Assembly: GCA_947176655.1 (NCBI GenBank)
Contig: CAMWRK010000029.1
Location: 1 to 14,161, forward strand
Direction of reading: 5' to 3'
Length of the DNA stretch: 14,161 nt
Origin: an uncultured Prevotellaceae bacterium
Lineage (GTDB): Bacteria > Bacteroidota > Bacteroidia > Bacteroidales > Bacteroidaceae
The translations under genes were made by a program, and so were the position numbers. Numbering within the stretch: position 1 is the first letter of the stretch; each line of letters opens with the position of its first letter. The notes below the pieces were generated by a model. The model saw only the letters and a program-made list of their open reading frames with translations, did no database searches and was not told the origin of the DNA. Of the stretch, positions 1 to 7,147 are shown piece after piece.

Positions 1-1054
1 CCTCCATACGACTGACGATGTAGGCCGACATGCGGAGACAGTCGCGCAACTCATCAAAAGCCGGCAGGAAAACTTCCTTTATTATTTGCAGGTCGCGGAA
101 ATAGCCCGACGGCAGATTGTTCATTATCATCATAATCTGCTGCGGCAGAGCCTGAATCTTGTTGCACTTGGCGCGCGTCAGTTCAAAGACATCCGGGTTC
201 TTCTTGTGCGGCATGATGCTACTGCCAGTAGTGCATTCTTTGGGCAGTCTGACAAAAGCGAAGTTCTGGGAGTTGAACAGACAGGCATCGAAAGCCATCT
301 TGCTCACTGTGCTTGCCACAGAGGCCAAGGCAAATGCGACATTGCGTTCAGTCTTGCCTCTGCCCATCTGTGCATAGACTACGTTATAGTCCATGGAGTC
401 GAATCCGAGCAAACGCGTTGTCATACTCCTGTCCAGAGGGAAACTGCTGCCATATCCGGCTGCAGAGCCGAGCGGATTGCGGTTGGTCTGGCTATATGCC
501 GCACGCAACATCATCATATCGTCCACAAGAGACTCGGCATAGGCACCGAACCACAGGCCGAAACTGGATGGCATGGCAACCTGGAGGTGTGTGTATCCGG
601 GCATGAGGACATTGCGGTAACGTTCGCTCTGCTGCTGCAATTCGCGGAACAGCATGCACACATCATCCACAATCAAGCGCAACTGACGACGCGTGAAGAG
701 TTTCAGATCAACAAGCACCTGATCATTGCGTGAACGACCGGAATGTATTTTCTTCCCCATCTCGCCCAGACTGCGAGTAAGCATAAGCTCTACCTGGGAA
801 TGTACGTCCTCAATGCCGTCCTCTATCACAAAACACCTCTGCAACACCTCGTTGTATATCTCCTTGAGACGTGCCAGCAGAGCAGTCAGTTCCTCTTTCT
901 CCAGCAGCCCTATGCTTTCCAGCATAGTGATGTGTGCCATGGAACCGAGTATGTCATCCTGAGCCAAGTACATGTCAAGTTCACGGTCACGCCCTATAGT
1001 ATATCTCTCTATCTCGGCATTTATCTCAAAACCTTTATCCCAGAGTTTTGCCAT
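1..1054 (-). CDS. argH: Argininosuccinate lyase, C-terminus cut by window edge
   Basis: ArgH cleaves argininosuccinate to arginine and fumarate, the last step of arginine synthesis; it is a cytoplasmic tetramer of the fumarase/aspartase superfamily. I translated the minus strand by hand from the ATG at 1054-1052 (MAKLWDKGFEINAEIERY). The frame stays open to the window edge, giving 351 codons of what is normally about 450, so the C-terminal fifth lies outside. Family motifs are intact: HSGRSRNDQ at residues 104-112, MPGYTHLQVAMP further on, and the signature GSSIMPHKKNP at residues 277-287, whose second serine (279) belongs to the catalytic loop. The gene lies 91 bases downstream of the SRPBCC gene on the same strand. 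No exact TAnnTTTG box is seen in that spacer, so it is probably read through from pyrE, possibly with control by the inverted repeat there. Confidence 0.96.
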   Translation of the reverse strand, partial: MAKLWDKGFEINAEIERYTIGRDRELDMYLAQDDILGSMAHITMLESIGLLEKEELTALLARLKEIYNEVLQRCFVIEDGIEDVHSQVELMLTRSLGEMGKKIHSGRSRNDQVLVDLKLFTRRQLRLIVDDVCMLFRELQQQSERYRNVLMPGYTHLQVAMPSSFGLWFGAYAESLVDDMMMLRAAYSQTNRNPLGSAAGYGSSFPLDRSMTTRLLGFDSMDYNVVYAQMGRGKTERNVAFALASVASTVSKMAFDACLFNSQNFAFVRLPKECTTGSSIMPHKKNPDVFELTRAKCNKIQALPQQIMMIMNNLPSGYFRDLQIIKEVFLPAFDELRDCLRMSAYIVSRME

Positions 1055-1086
1055 ATTGTAATGATAAATAACTGTAAAGAATAAGA

Positions 1087-1132
1087 CGTCGGGACTATCT
1101 CTCCCACCTTCCGGAAAGGACACAACCCGACG
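1087..1132 (-). repeat. Inverted repeat in the argH leader
   Basis: Seven-base perfect arms, CGTCGGG at 1087-1093 and CCCGACG at 1126-1132, enclose a 32-base loop. The loop itself holds the self-complementary octamer TTCCGGAA at 1109-1116, so on the minus strand it can form a nested hairpin. The structure lies between the SRPBCC stop and the argH start. On the argH strand the second arm is followed by only a weak T-rich stretch (TCTTATTCTTT), so this could be a processing site, an attenuator-like leader or chance. No known riboswitch was recognised. Confidence 0.25.
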
Positions 1133-1145
1133 CCATATCGTTGAA

Positions 1146-1634
1146 TCAGTAAGGTATCTGCGAAAGGAACTGTGCCAGTCCCTCCGGAGCCTTCTCCAGT
1201 TTGGACTCTATCATCTTGCGGATAAAGAAATTCAGCTCGGCTCCGACAGTAACCTTCAGACGGCTGGTATTTTCGTCCGACGGAAGCATCTGAATCCACA
1301 TAGTGACAGGTATCGGTGCACCTTCCATTTCCAGTTTGACGAGTTTGGGCTCCACGCGTTCCACTATCCTCAGCGTTATGTCCCCCAACGGTCCTATGTG
1401 CCCCGACACGGTATCGGGTGTAAGTTCCATCTTGCGGATATTGTTACGCAGTTTTTCCAGCTGTTCCGGTGTCGGACGCTTGTCGGCAGGAACCTGACTG
1501 TTGAGGAGTGACTCGAAGCGAGGGTCGTCGACATTGTCCTTAATCACCTGCAAAGAGGTGAGGTCGGCCAAACGTGCATATACCCGTTCCACGGGAGCGC
1601 ATACACTCTTGACCGAGCTTTCATATTTGTTCAT
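1146..1634 (-). CDS. SRPBCC (START-like) family protein
   Basis: A 162-residue soluble protein without signal peptide or membrane segment. The N-terminal pattern (short beta strand, then VCAPVERVYARLADLTSL, residues about 10-28) and the later strand-rich stretch (GHIGPLGDITLRIVERVEPKLVKLEMEG, given here only as residues about 78-105) followed by a C-terminal amphipathic helix (FFIRKMIESKLEKAPEGLAQFL region) fit the SRPBCC/polyketide-cyclase-like helix-grip fold, which binds hydrophobic ligands in a deep pocket. The ligand is unknown. The gene sits 30 bases after pyrE and upstream of argH, an arrangement I recall from other Bacteroidales, but nothing in the sequence shows a role in pyrimidine or arginine synthesis. 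The start at 1634 is the only reasonable one and lacks a clear Shine-Dalgarno. Confidence 0.8.
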   Translation of the reverse strand: MNKYESSVKSVCAPVERVYARLADLTSLQVIKDNVDDPRFESLLNSQVPADKRPTPEQLEKLRNNIRKMELTPDTVSGHIGPLGDITLRIVERVEPKLVKLEMEGAPIPVTMWIQMLPSDENTSRLKVTVGAELNFFIRKMIESKLEKAPEGLAQFLSQIPY

Positions 1635-1664
1635 AAGAATTACGTGTTTCTTTTTCCTTTGATA

Positions 1665-2297
1665 TTATCCCTGCCACTCTGAAGGTGCCTTGCGCCACTG
1701 GTTGAGCATTTCCACCTCTTCCTCGCGGATATATCCTGTGGCAAGAGCTTGTGCCACCACAGCCTCGTAATTGGTAAGGGTTATCAGCTCCACACCGGCA
1801 TCGGCGAATGCCTTTTCAGCCACGTCGAAACCGTAAGTGTACGATGCAACCATTCCCACGACCTCGCAACCGTAATTGCGTATGGCCTCCACAGCTTTCA
1901 ACGAACTGCCGCCTGTGCTGATGAGGTCTTCAACGACAACAACCTTGGTACCGGGTTTCAGTTCGCCCTCTATCAGATTCTCCAGACCGTGATCCTTTGG
2001 TTTGGAACGCACATAAACAAACGGCAGACACAGGGCGTCGGCCACCATGGCACCCTGGGGAATGGCGCCAGTAGCCACGCCGGCAACAGCCTCAGCCTCT
2101 GGGAAACGCTCCATGATAATGCGTGCTGTCTCCATCTTGACGAAAGAACGCAAATCGGGATACGAAAGTGTCTTGCGGTTGTCGCAGTAGAAAGGCGACT
2201 TCCAGCCGCTGGCCCATGTAAACGGGTTCGTGGGTTGCAACTTTATGGCTTTAACCTTTAACAATTTGTCTGCAAAAATGGTTTCTAATGTAGTCAT
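1665..2297 (-). CDS. pyrE: Orotate phosphoribosyltransferase
   Basis: PyrE joins orotate to PRPP to give orotidine 5'-monophosphate in de novo pyrimidine synthesis, in the cytoplasm. The 210-residue length is typical. The type I phosphoribosyltransferase PRPP loop is clear at residues 119-132 (VVVVEDLISTGGSS). The catalytic flexible-loop region appears as RSKPKDHG at residues 97-104, and the orotate-side region as TWASGWKSPFYCDNR at residues 27-41. The start at 2297 is supported by the promoter ending about 40 bases upstream (2337-2368). The downstream SRPBCC gene follows after 30 bases, so the two are likely co-transcribed. recX ends 192 bases upstream on the same strand, and pyrE therefore seems able to be expressed independently of it. 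Confidence 0.97.
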   Translation of the reverse strand: MTTLETIFADKLLKVKAIKLQPTNPFTWASGWKSPFYCDNRKTLSYPDLRSFVKMETARIIMERFPEAEAVAGVATGAIPQGAMVADALCLPFVYVRSKPKDHGLENLIEGELKPGTKVVVVEDLISTGGSSLKAVEAIRNYGCEVVGMVASYTYGFDVAEKAFADAGVELITLTNYEAVVAQALATGYIREEEVEMLNQWRKAPSEWQG

Positions 2298-2336
2298 ATC
2301 CTTGTTCTTTTAAAGATTATTGTATGTATTCCTTAA

Positions 2337-2368
2337 CAAAGATAGGACTTTTTGCGGAGTTTGCCCAA
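2337..2368 (-). promoter_or_regulatory. Promoter of pyrE, Bacteroidetes type
   Basis: On the minus strand TATCTTTG (positions 2344-2337) matches the Bacteroidetes -7 box TAnnTTTG exactly. A TTG (2368-2366) lies 21 bases further upstream, within the 19-21 base spacing reported for Bacteroides primary-sigma promoters. The end of the -7 box is 39 bases from the pyrE ATG, giving a leader of roughly 35 bases. It is the only exact box seen in the 192-base recX-pyrE gap. Confidence 0.7.
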
Positions 2369-2462
2369 CAATCCGTAACAAATTTCATAATAGCATCACG
2401 GCATTCCGTACTTTATGTGCGGAAGCAAAAGGGGGCAACGTGGATTCTACTGCATACACCTT

Positions 2463-2490
2463 AAATATATAAAGCGAGGCACAACACCTC
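2463..2490 (-). terminator. Weak terminator-like hairpin after recX
   Basis: On the minus strand a short hairpin with arms GAGG and CCTC (2490-2476, loop about 7 bases, or five pairs if a T-G wobble is allowed) starts at the recX stop codon and is followed by GCTTTATATATTT. The stem is short and the T tract interrupted, so termination would be weak at best. It is listed because the next gene, pyrE, has its own promoter. Confidence 0.25.
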
Positions 2491-2966
2491 TATGCATCGT
2501 CAGAAACGAACTTTATTATGTCCTGCATTTCGAAGCCGCGCTGCAAAGCAAAACGTATTAACTTGGCGCGAGTCTCATAGGAGTTATCATCACCTGTCTC
2601 CCTCCGCTTGGCGGCAATGACTTCCTTTAGAATACGTGAATACTCGTCGGCGTCTATCTGTCCAAGAGCAGGCTCTATGTCGGTATCGGAAATATGCTTC
2701 ATGCGGAGCATGGCACGAATCTTGGCACGCCCCCAGCGGGAGAAGCGGAACTTGTCACCAGCATAAGCGGAAGCATAGCGCGATTCGTCAATATATTTCC
2801 CATCAACAAGCATATCAATGATACGTTGGGAATCTACCTTGTTCACTCCCCACCGGTAGAGTTTTTCCTCGATATCGGATACGCAGCACTCCGACCTGCT
2901 ACACAGCGTGGCGGCACGGGACAGAGCCTGATCAAAGGAGAGCTGTGGCGATGCGTTTTTTGCCAT
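2490..2966 (-). CDS. recX: Regulatory protein RecX
   Basis: RecX binds RecA filaments and modulates (usually inhibits) recombinase and LexA-coprotease activity. The 158-residue protein is all-helical with the family's tandem three-helix repeats: SFDQALSRAATLCSRSECC (residues 10-28), the diagnostic DIEEKLYRWGV segment, VDGKYIDESRYASAYAGDK (about 54-72), KFRFSRWGRAKIRAMLRMK (about 72-90), and the last repeat ending RAKLIRFALQRGF. The ATG at 2966 lies inside the 3' end of prmC, a 35-base overlap, so translation is probably coupled. No recA or lexA is in the window. I see no broken motif. Confidence 0.9.
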   Translation of the reverse strand: MAKNASPQLSFDQALSRAATLCSRSECCVSDIEEKLYRWGVNKVDSQRIIDMLVDGKYIDESRYASAYAGDKFRFSRWGRAKIRAMLRMKHISDTDIEPALGQIDADEYSRILKEVIAAKRRETGDDNSYETRAKLIRFALQRGFEMQDIIKFVSDDA

Positions 2967-3762
2967 ATCTGTCAGTAATGATGTTTACGTCGCGGAAACC
3001 GAAAGAGGCAAGCAGACAGCTAATCTGAGTATGGAATGCCGGATTGATTTCCAGACACAAGGCTCCTCCGACATCAAGATGAGAAAGGCTGTAGGATGCT
3101 ATGGCGCGATAGAAAAGCAAAGGATCGGTATCGGGAACAAAAAGAGCGGTGTGTGGCTCGTAATCCAGAACATTGCGTTCCATGTCCGCCGCCTCGCCGA
3201 CACATACGTAGGGAGGGTTGCTGACAACGATATCCCAACGGTTGTCTGTCGGTGCAGGATGTAAAATATTTTCACGCACAAACGAGACCTTGGCATTCAG
3301 CCGTGCAGCATTCCCGGAGGCAATGGCCAAAGCATCTTCAGATATATCCATGGCCGTGGCCTCGCAACCTGCCAAAGCCATGCTCACCGCTATGCAGCCG
3401 CTTCCGGTGCCAATGTCCAGCACCCTGGCAGCACGCCCGTCGGCCTGCATCGTGGCGCACAGTTCCAGTGCCGCGCCCACCAGCTCTTCGGTCTCCGGAC
3501 GGGGAATCAGCACGCCTGGACGCACTGCGAAACGGCGACCGCAAAACGTGGCATAGCCCAAAACATACTGGATCGGTTCGTTTTCGAGCAACCGATCGGT
3601 GATTTCACTAAGACGCTCCTTGTTTTCTTCTGAAATTTGGCTATCTTTGCCAAGCAATATATCTGTATGTGTCAGGCCAAAACATTCCTCCATGACCATG
3701 CGGTACAGCGCATAGCCTTCGTCGAAACCATAATGACGCCTAAGCTCCTGTAAGCAATTCAT
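2932..3762 (-). CDS. prmC: Peptide chain release factor N5-glutamine methyltransferase PrmC (HemK)
   Basis: PrmC uses S-adenosylmethionine to methylate the glutamine of the GGQ motif in release factors RF1 and RF2, which is needed for efficient termination. The 276-residue protein has the usual order: an N-terminal helical release-factor-binding domain (residues 1-80), PRPETEELV at 88-96, the SAM-binding DIGTGSGCIAVSMA from 116, and the catalytic NPPY at 182-185 that clamps the target glutamine. The start at 3762 aligns with the N-terminus I expect for Bacteroidales PrmC, and no better internal start is seen. Its -7 promoter box ends four bases upstream of the ATG, implying a very short or absent leader. 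The 3' end overlaps recX by 35 bases, and its start overlaps the opposite-strand ATG at 3761. Confidence 0.96.
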   Translation of the reverse strand: MNCLQELRRHYGFDEGYALYRMVMEECFGLTHTDILLGKDSQISEENKERLSEITDRLLENEPIQYVLGYATFCGRRFAVRPGVLIPRPETEELVGAALELCATMQADGRAARVLDIGTGSGCIAVSMALAGCEATAMDISEDALAIASGNAARLNAKVSFVRENILHPAPTDNRWDIVVSNPPYVCVGEAADMERNVLDYEPHTALFVPDTDPLLFYRAIASYSLSHLDVGGALCLEINPAFHTQISCLLASFGFRDVNIITDRYGKKRIATALL

Positions 3763-3766
3763 GGTT

Positions 3767-3797
3767 CAAAGATACGGAGAAGTGACGGAAAATCAAA
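3767..3797 (-). promoter_or_regulatory. Promoter of prmC, apparently leaderless
   Basis: On the minus strand TTTG (3797-3794), 19 bases, then TATCTTTG (3774-3767): an exact match to the Bacteroidetes consensus in both boxes and spacing. Only four bases (AACC) separate the -7 box from the prmC ATG, so transcription should begin at or within a few bases of the start codon. The element also lies between the two possible plus-strand ribD starts (3761 and 3815), so RNA polymerase bound here could interfere with divergent initiation. Confidence 0.75.
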
Positions 3798-3814
3798 CAT
3801 TCATTGCGAAAAAC

Positions 3815-4939
3815 ATGACTGAGGACGAGAAATACATGCGGAGAGCCATACAACTGGCTCGGTGCGGCGAAGCCGGTGTGGGCACAAACCCGATGGTGGG
3901 TGCTGTGATAGTGCACGGCGGGCGTATCATAGGCGAAGGCTATCACCGCAAATACGGCGGGCCGCATGCCGAAGTGCATGCCGTACGCAACGCGTTTGCA
4001 CGCACAGGAGCAGCCATGCCGGATACGGGCGAAGCCATGCCGGCGCACATCAGACAGCTGTTCGGCGGCAGCACATTGTACGTCACCCTTGAACCATGTT
4101 CCCACTGGGGCAAGACACCACCATGCTGCGACATGATAGTAAGAGCAGGCATAGGGCGCGTTGTCATCGGCATGACCGACCCAAACTCCAAGGTGAACGG
4201 CGAAGGCATACGGCGAATGAAGGCGGCAGGGATAGAGGTGGTGACTGGAACGTTGGAGGCTGAATGCCGCGCCTTGAACCCGTGTTTCACGACTTTCCAC
4301 ACAACCACGCGGCCATACATAACATTGAAATGGGCGCAGTTGCAGGACGGGACAATGGGAATATGCAGCGGACAGGAGCGGAGTTCCGGTGCGGACGCCA
4401 AACAAGCCACAGGAGCTATACAAGAACCGAGGCTACAGGTATCCACACCTTTTACCCAAATGCTGGTGCACAGGATGCGTGCCCGATGCCAAGCTATAAT
4501 GGTAGGAACGAATACTGCTGTTCAGGACAACCCGTCGCTGACGACACGTCTTTGGCGTGGGAACTCACCGCTGCGGGTGACGATAGACCGCCACGGCAGA
4601 CTGAGCGAAACATCGCACTTGTTACGCGACAGCAGCGAGACGGTGGTGTATCACAACGAGATACTGACGGAGATACTATACGACCTGCACAAACGCGGCA
4701 TACAGCATCTGATTGTAGAGGGCGGAAGCAAACTGCTGCAAAGTTTCATTGATGCGAATCTATGGGACAGGGCACGCGTAGAAATATGCAGCGACGCACG
4801 GATGACATGTATGCTTCAGGACGACAGGAAAGTGGTCGCCCCAAAACTGCCACATGCCGCCTCAACAGGTGAATACGTTGCCGACGGTAACAAATTGCTA
4901 ATTTTACTTAATTCCAAGCACATTGCAGCGCACACATAG
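3815..4939 (+). CDS. ribD: Bifunctional riboflavin deaminase/reductase RibD
   Basis: RibD performs two successive steps of riboflavin synthesis: deamination of the diaminopyrimidine made by GTP cyclohydrolase II, then NADPH reduction of the ribosyl side chain. I chose ATG 3815 (MTEDEKYMRRAIQLA), giving 374 residues. An in-frame ATG at 3761 would add 18 residues that look unlike the family and would overlap the prmC promoter. The zinc deaminase motifs are HAE at 51-53 and PCSHWGKTPPCC at 94-105. The reductase domain runs from RPYITLKWAQLQDG (166) through STP (210-212), VHRMRARCQAIMVGTNTAVQDNP and EGGSKLL (302-308). Two stretches are longer than I remember for the family: about 17 residues between HAE and PCSH, and a Ser/Gly/Ala-rich insertion at about 181-208. 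No plus-strand promoter was recognised. The six-base-spaced open frame after its stop is probably untranslated leader of the next gene. Confidence 0.95.
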   Translation: MTEDEKYMRRAIQLARCGEAGVGTNPMVGAVIVHGGRIIGEGYHRKYGGPHAEVHAVRNAFARTGAAMPDTGEAMPAHIRQLFGGSTLYVTLEPCSHWGKTPPCCDMIVRAGIGRVVIGMTDPNSKVNGEGIRRMKAAGIEVVTGTLEAECRALNPCFTTFHTTTRPYITLKWAQLQDGTMGICSGQERSSGADAKQATGAIQEPRLQVSTPFTQMLVHRMRARCQAIMVGTNTAVQDNPSLTTRLWRGNSPLRVTIDRHGRLSETSHLLRDSSETVVYHNEILTEILYDLHKRGIQHLIVEGGSKLLQSFIDANLWDRARVEICSDARMTCMLQDDRKVVAPKLPHAASTGEYVADGNKLLILLNSKHIAAHT

Positions 4940-4961
4940 CACAGATGTGGAATAAATACCG

Positions 4962-4969
4962 TACTTTTG
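4962..4969 (+). promoter_or_regulatory. -7 box upstream of the envelope cluster
   Basis: TACTTTTG matches TAnnTTTG exactly and lies 20 bases before the lipoprotein ATG at 4990, in the short gap after ribD. I see no convincing TTTG or TTG 19-21 bases upstream, so the -33 half is weak. If real, it makes the upstream in-frame ATG at 4945 untranscribed, supporting the start at 4990. It would also be the main promoter visible for the DUF6242-to-murI run. Confidence 0.5.
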
Positions 4970-4989
4970 CAGATAAATTGCATATAATA

Positions 4990-6405
4990 ATGTACACGAT
5001 ACCGAAACGAGCAGCAAGCAAACTGTCAAGCATAGCCTTGCCGATAGCATTCATAGCCATATTGCTGACATCCTGCATGTCCAACGACGAGGAAGTGTCT
5101 GTGGGAAACAATACGTGCTACATTTCTGGTGTCACCTTCAATTCTTTCAGACGTCAGTTGACAGCCAAAGCTTCGGACGGTGTTACCGACAGCACATATT
5201 ATTCCACTTACACGGCTTCCAAGTGGACTTTCACCATAGACCAGAAAACACTGCTCATCGAGAACCGCGACTCGTTGCCGTACAACACGGATCTGTCACG
5301 CGTAGTGATGAACATGTCCTATTCCGGCGGCTTGGCGTACTACCGTGCATCTGACGCATGGGACGACGACCCATGGATTTCATACCAGTCCACAGACAGC
5401 ATTGACATGCGCAAGCCTGTTCATCTCAGAATTGTTGCCACGGATAACACAGAGCGCAGATACACGCTGAAAGTAAACATGCACACCATGGACAGCGACA
5501 GTCTCAAATGGGCAACAGTAAGCAGCGAAGAGGCCATCAGCGGAGCGCACCCCATGAAAGCGACATTCTGGGACGACAAAATATCGGTACTGGTCAACAA
5601 CGGAGATGCTGTGTTGTGGCTGACACACGGCAAAAACGGCCTCGGGGGCTGGGACAAACAGGTGACAGACCTGCCAACAGGTACGAACGTCACTTCCCTA
5701 ACCAAAGGACAAGATGCCATTTATGTCAGCACGGAAGACGGAGAATTATACCGCAGTCAGGACGGAGCGGAATGGACCATGACAGACAGCAGATCAGGAC
5801 TACGCTTGGTCGGAGCAACAGACGACAAACTCTATGCCGTATTTGACGGAGCGATACACAGCACCTGTACAGACAAAATGGAATGGAGCGCAGAGGATAT
5901 GGACGATGATGCCGCATTGCTTCCAGACAGGGAAATCACATTTATAACATACGCACAGACAGAGCGTCTCACCAGAATGGTAATAGCAGGTAACAGAAAC
6001 GTTCCCGAAGACACTTGCGCCGTGGTCTGGTCAAAATGCTGGACCGGATTCGAAAGCGAGGAAGCGGAAAGCTGGATGTACTACACCAGGACATGGGACA
6101 ACACTGCTCCAATGCCGATGCTGACACAGCCAGTACTGATGCATTACGACAATATGCTAATGCTCGTAGGTGGACAAAGCTACGATGGAAAAATAAAGGC
6201 GATGGAACGTTTCTATGTAAGTCGCGACAACGGCTTGTCATGGTGGCGTCTGCAGACAATAATACCGCCGACAGAACTACAAGGAACTGACGGCTACCTG
6301 ACATCTGCCGTAGACAATGACAACTTCCTGTGGCTGATAGCACATGGCAAGGTATACCGCGGGCGCATCAACAGACTGGGGTTTGCACGCCCTGACATCT
6401 ATTGA
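4990..6405 (+). CDS. Lipoprotein with Asp-box repeats, probably DUF6242 family
   Basis: A 471-residue predicted lipoprotein of unknown function. The N-terminus (MYTIPKRAASKLSSIALPIAFIAILLTSC) is a lipoprotein signal with lipobox LTSC; the lipidated cysteine is residue 29. It is followed by MSNDEEV, an acidic patch like the Bacteroidetes lipoprotein export signal, which suggests surface exposure. The first 130 mature residues are strand-rich, containing a RIVATDNTERRYTLKVN stretch like the N-terminal domains of many Bacteroidales surface lipoproteins. The rest reads as a beta-propeller, with Asp-box-like motifs SQDGAEW (about 255-261) and SRDNGLSW (411-418). Start 4990 is preferred over 4945 because of the lipobox position and the promoter box. 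The DUF6242 name is from memory of the neighbourhood upstream of DUF6089 and uppS in Bacteroides, not from a search. Confidence 0.75.
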   Translation: MYTIPKRAASKLSSIALPIAFIAILLTSCMSNDEEVSVGNNTCYISGVTFNSFRRQLTAKASDGVTDSTYYSTYTASKWTFTIDQKTLLIENRDSLPYNTDLSRVVMNMSYSGGLAYYRASDAWDDDPWISYQSTDSIDMRKPVHLRIVATDNTERRYTLKVNMHTMDSDSLKWATVSSEEAISGAHPMKATFWDDKISVLVNNGDAVLWLTHGKNGLGGWDKQVTDLPTGTNVTSLTKGQDAIYVSTEDGELYRSQDGAEWTMTDSRSGLRLVGATDDKLYAVFDGAIHSTCTDKMEWSAEDMDDDAALLPDREITFITYAQTERLTRMVIAGNRNVPEDTCAVVWSKCWTGFESEEAESWMYYTRTWDNTAPMPMLTQPVLMHYDNMLMLVGGQSYDGKIKAMERFYVSRDNGLSWWRLQTIIPPTELQGTDGYLTSAVDNDNFLWLIAHGKVYRGRINRLGFARPDIY

Positions 6406-6460
6406 TACGAGTGTGTGCCGCAGATGCGAAGAGTGAAGAAACACTCCGGAAAGGACGACA

Positions 6461-7147
6461 ATGAAAAAGCTGTTCACCATACTGCTGCTCGCATTTAGCC
6501 TGCAAGTCGGTTTTGCCCAAGAAGTATCGGAATACCGCTGGGACATTGGTGGAGGATTAGGATTATGCTACTACATGGGAGATGTAAACAGCACACCGTT
6601 CTCGGGCAGCGACATCATGACAGCCTTCACTCTGAGGCGTAACTTCAATCCACGCATGGCATTGAAGACGAGTCTATCTTTCGGACGGTACAGCGGTACC
6701 TCCAAGGGAATCTACATTCCGGAAGAACCGACGGCAACACAACAAAGCGCCGATATGACGTTCAATGGAAATGTGATAGACATAGGGGCGCAATTCGAAC
6801 TTAACTTCTGGGGCTACGGCCTTGGGCCGGGATACAAGAAACTTTCGCGCATCACCCCATATGCAATTGTCGGCTTGGGCGCAACGGTGGGCATTACGGA
6901 AAGCAATACAAGTTTCGGAGCCAACTTCCCCATAGGAGCGGGAGTAAAGTACAAAGTGAAGCCAAGGCTGAACCTCATTCTCGAATGGACACACCGCTTT
7001 ACGACAATAGACAAACTGGACGGTGTGCGGCTAAGTGACCCATACTACATAAAAAGCTCAGGGCTGAAAAACAAGGATCTCTACTCCTTCTTAATGCTGA
7101 CACTGACCTACGATATCAGCCCAAAATTCAGACTATGCAACAATTAG
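6461..7147 (+). CDS. Outer-membrane beta-barrel protein, probably DUF6089 family
   Basis: A 228-residue exported protein. The N-terminus MKKLFTILLLAFSLQVGFAQ is a classical signal peptide, probably cleaved near the AQ at 19-20. The mature part alternates short amphipathic strands with turns (WDIGGGLGLCYYMGD; YAIVGLGATVGI; GAGVKYKVKPRLNLILEW; SFLMLTLTYDI), as expected for a small eight-strand-type barrel. The early GxGLGxCYYMGD segment resembles the DUF6089 family usually found just before uppS in Bacteroidales. Substrate or role is unknown; its fixed place beside uppS and bamA suggests an envelope function. The upstream 55-base gap holds a hairpin with arms GAGTG (6431-6435) and CACTC (6442-6446), and a purine-rich GGAAAGGA close to the start. 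The last 13 bases overlap uppS. Confidence 0.82.
   Translation: MKKLFTILLLAFSLQVGFAQEVSEYRWDIGGGLGLCYYMGDVNSTPFSGSDIMTAFTLRRNFNPRMALKTSLSFGRYSGTSKGIYIPEEPTATQQSADMTFNGNVIDIGAQFELNFWGYGLGPGYKKLSRITPYAIVGLGATVGITESNTSFGANFPIGAGVKYKVKPRLNLILEWTHRFTTIDKLDGVRLSDPYYIKSSGLKNKDLYSFLMLTLTYDISPKFRLCNN

Noticed and set aside
86..733. Long plus-strand open frame (215 codons) antisense to argH
   Set aside because: The minus strand encodes a complete run of ArgH motifs here; the antisense translation has no recognisable domain and is His/Gln-rich as shadows are.
1111..1121. CCGGAAAGGAC in the argH leader repeated on the plus strand at 6446-6456 before the DUF6089-like gene
   Set aside because: A shared 11-base word is expected several times by chance in 14 kb, and the two copies lie in opposite orientation relative to their genes.
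3740..4423. Minus-strand open frame of 227 codons
   Set aside because: It runs antisense through the deaminase half of ribD and into the prmC start; the peptide is Cys/His-rich and resembles no family.
4945..4989. Upstream start for the lipoprotein gene, adding 15 residues
   Set aside because: It would place MWNKYRTFADKLHII before the lipoprotein signal and lie upstream of the -7 box at 4962-4969.
6409..6446. Hairpins between the DUF6242-like and DUF6089-like genes as a terminator
   Set aside because: Stems of five to six pairs with no T tract afterwards; too weak to call, so only mentioned in the DUF6089 entry.
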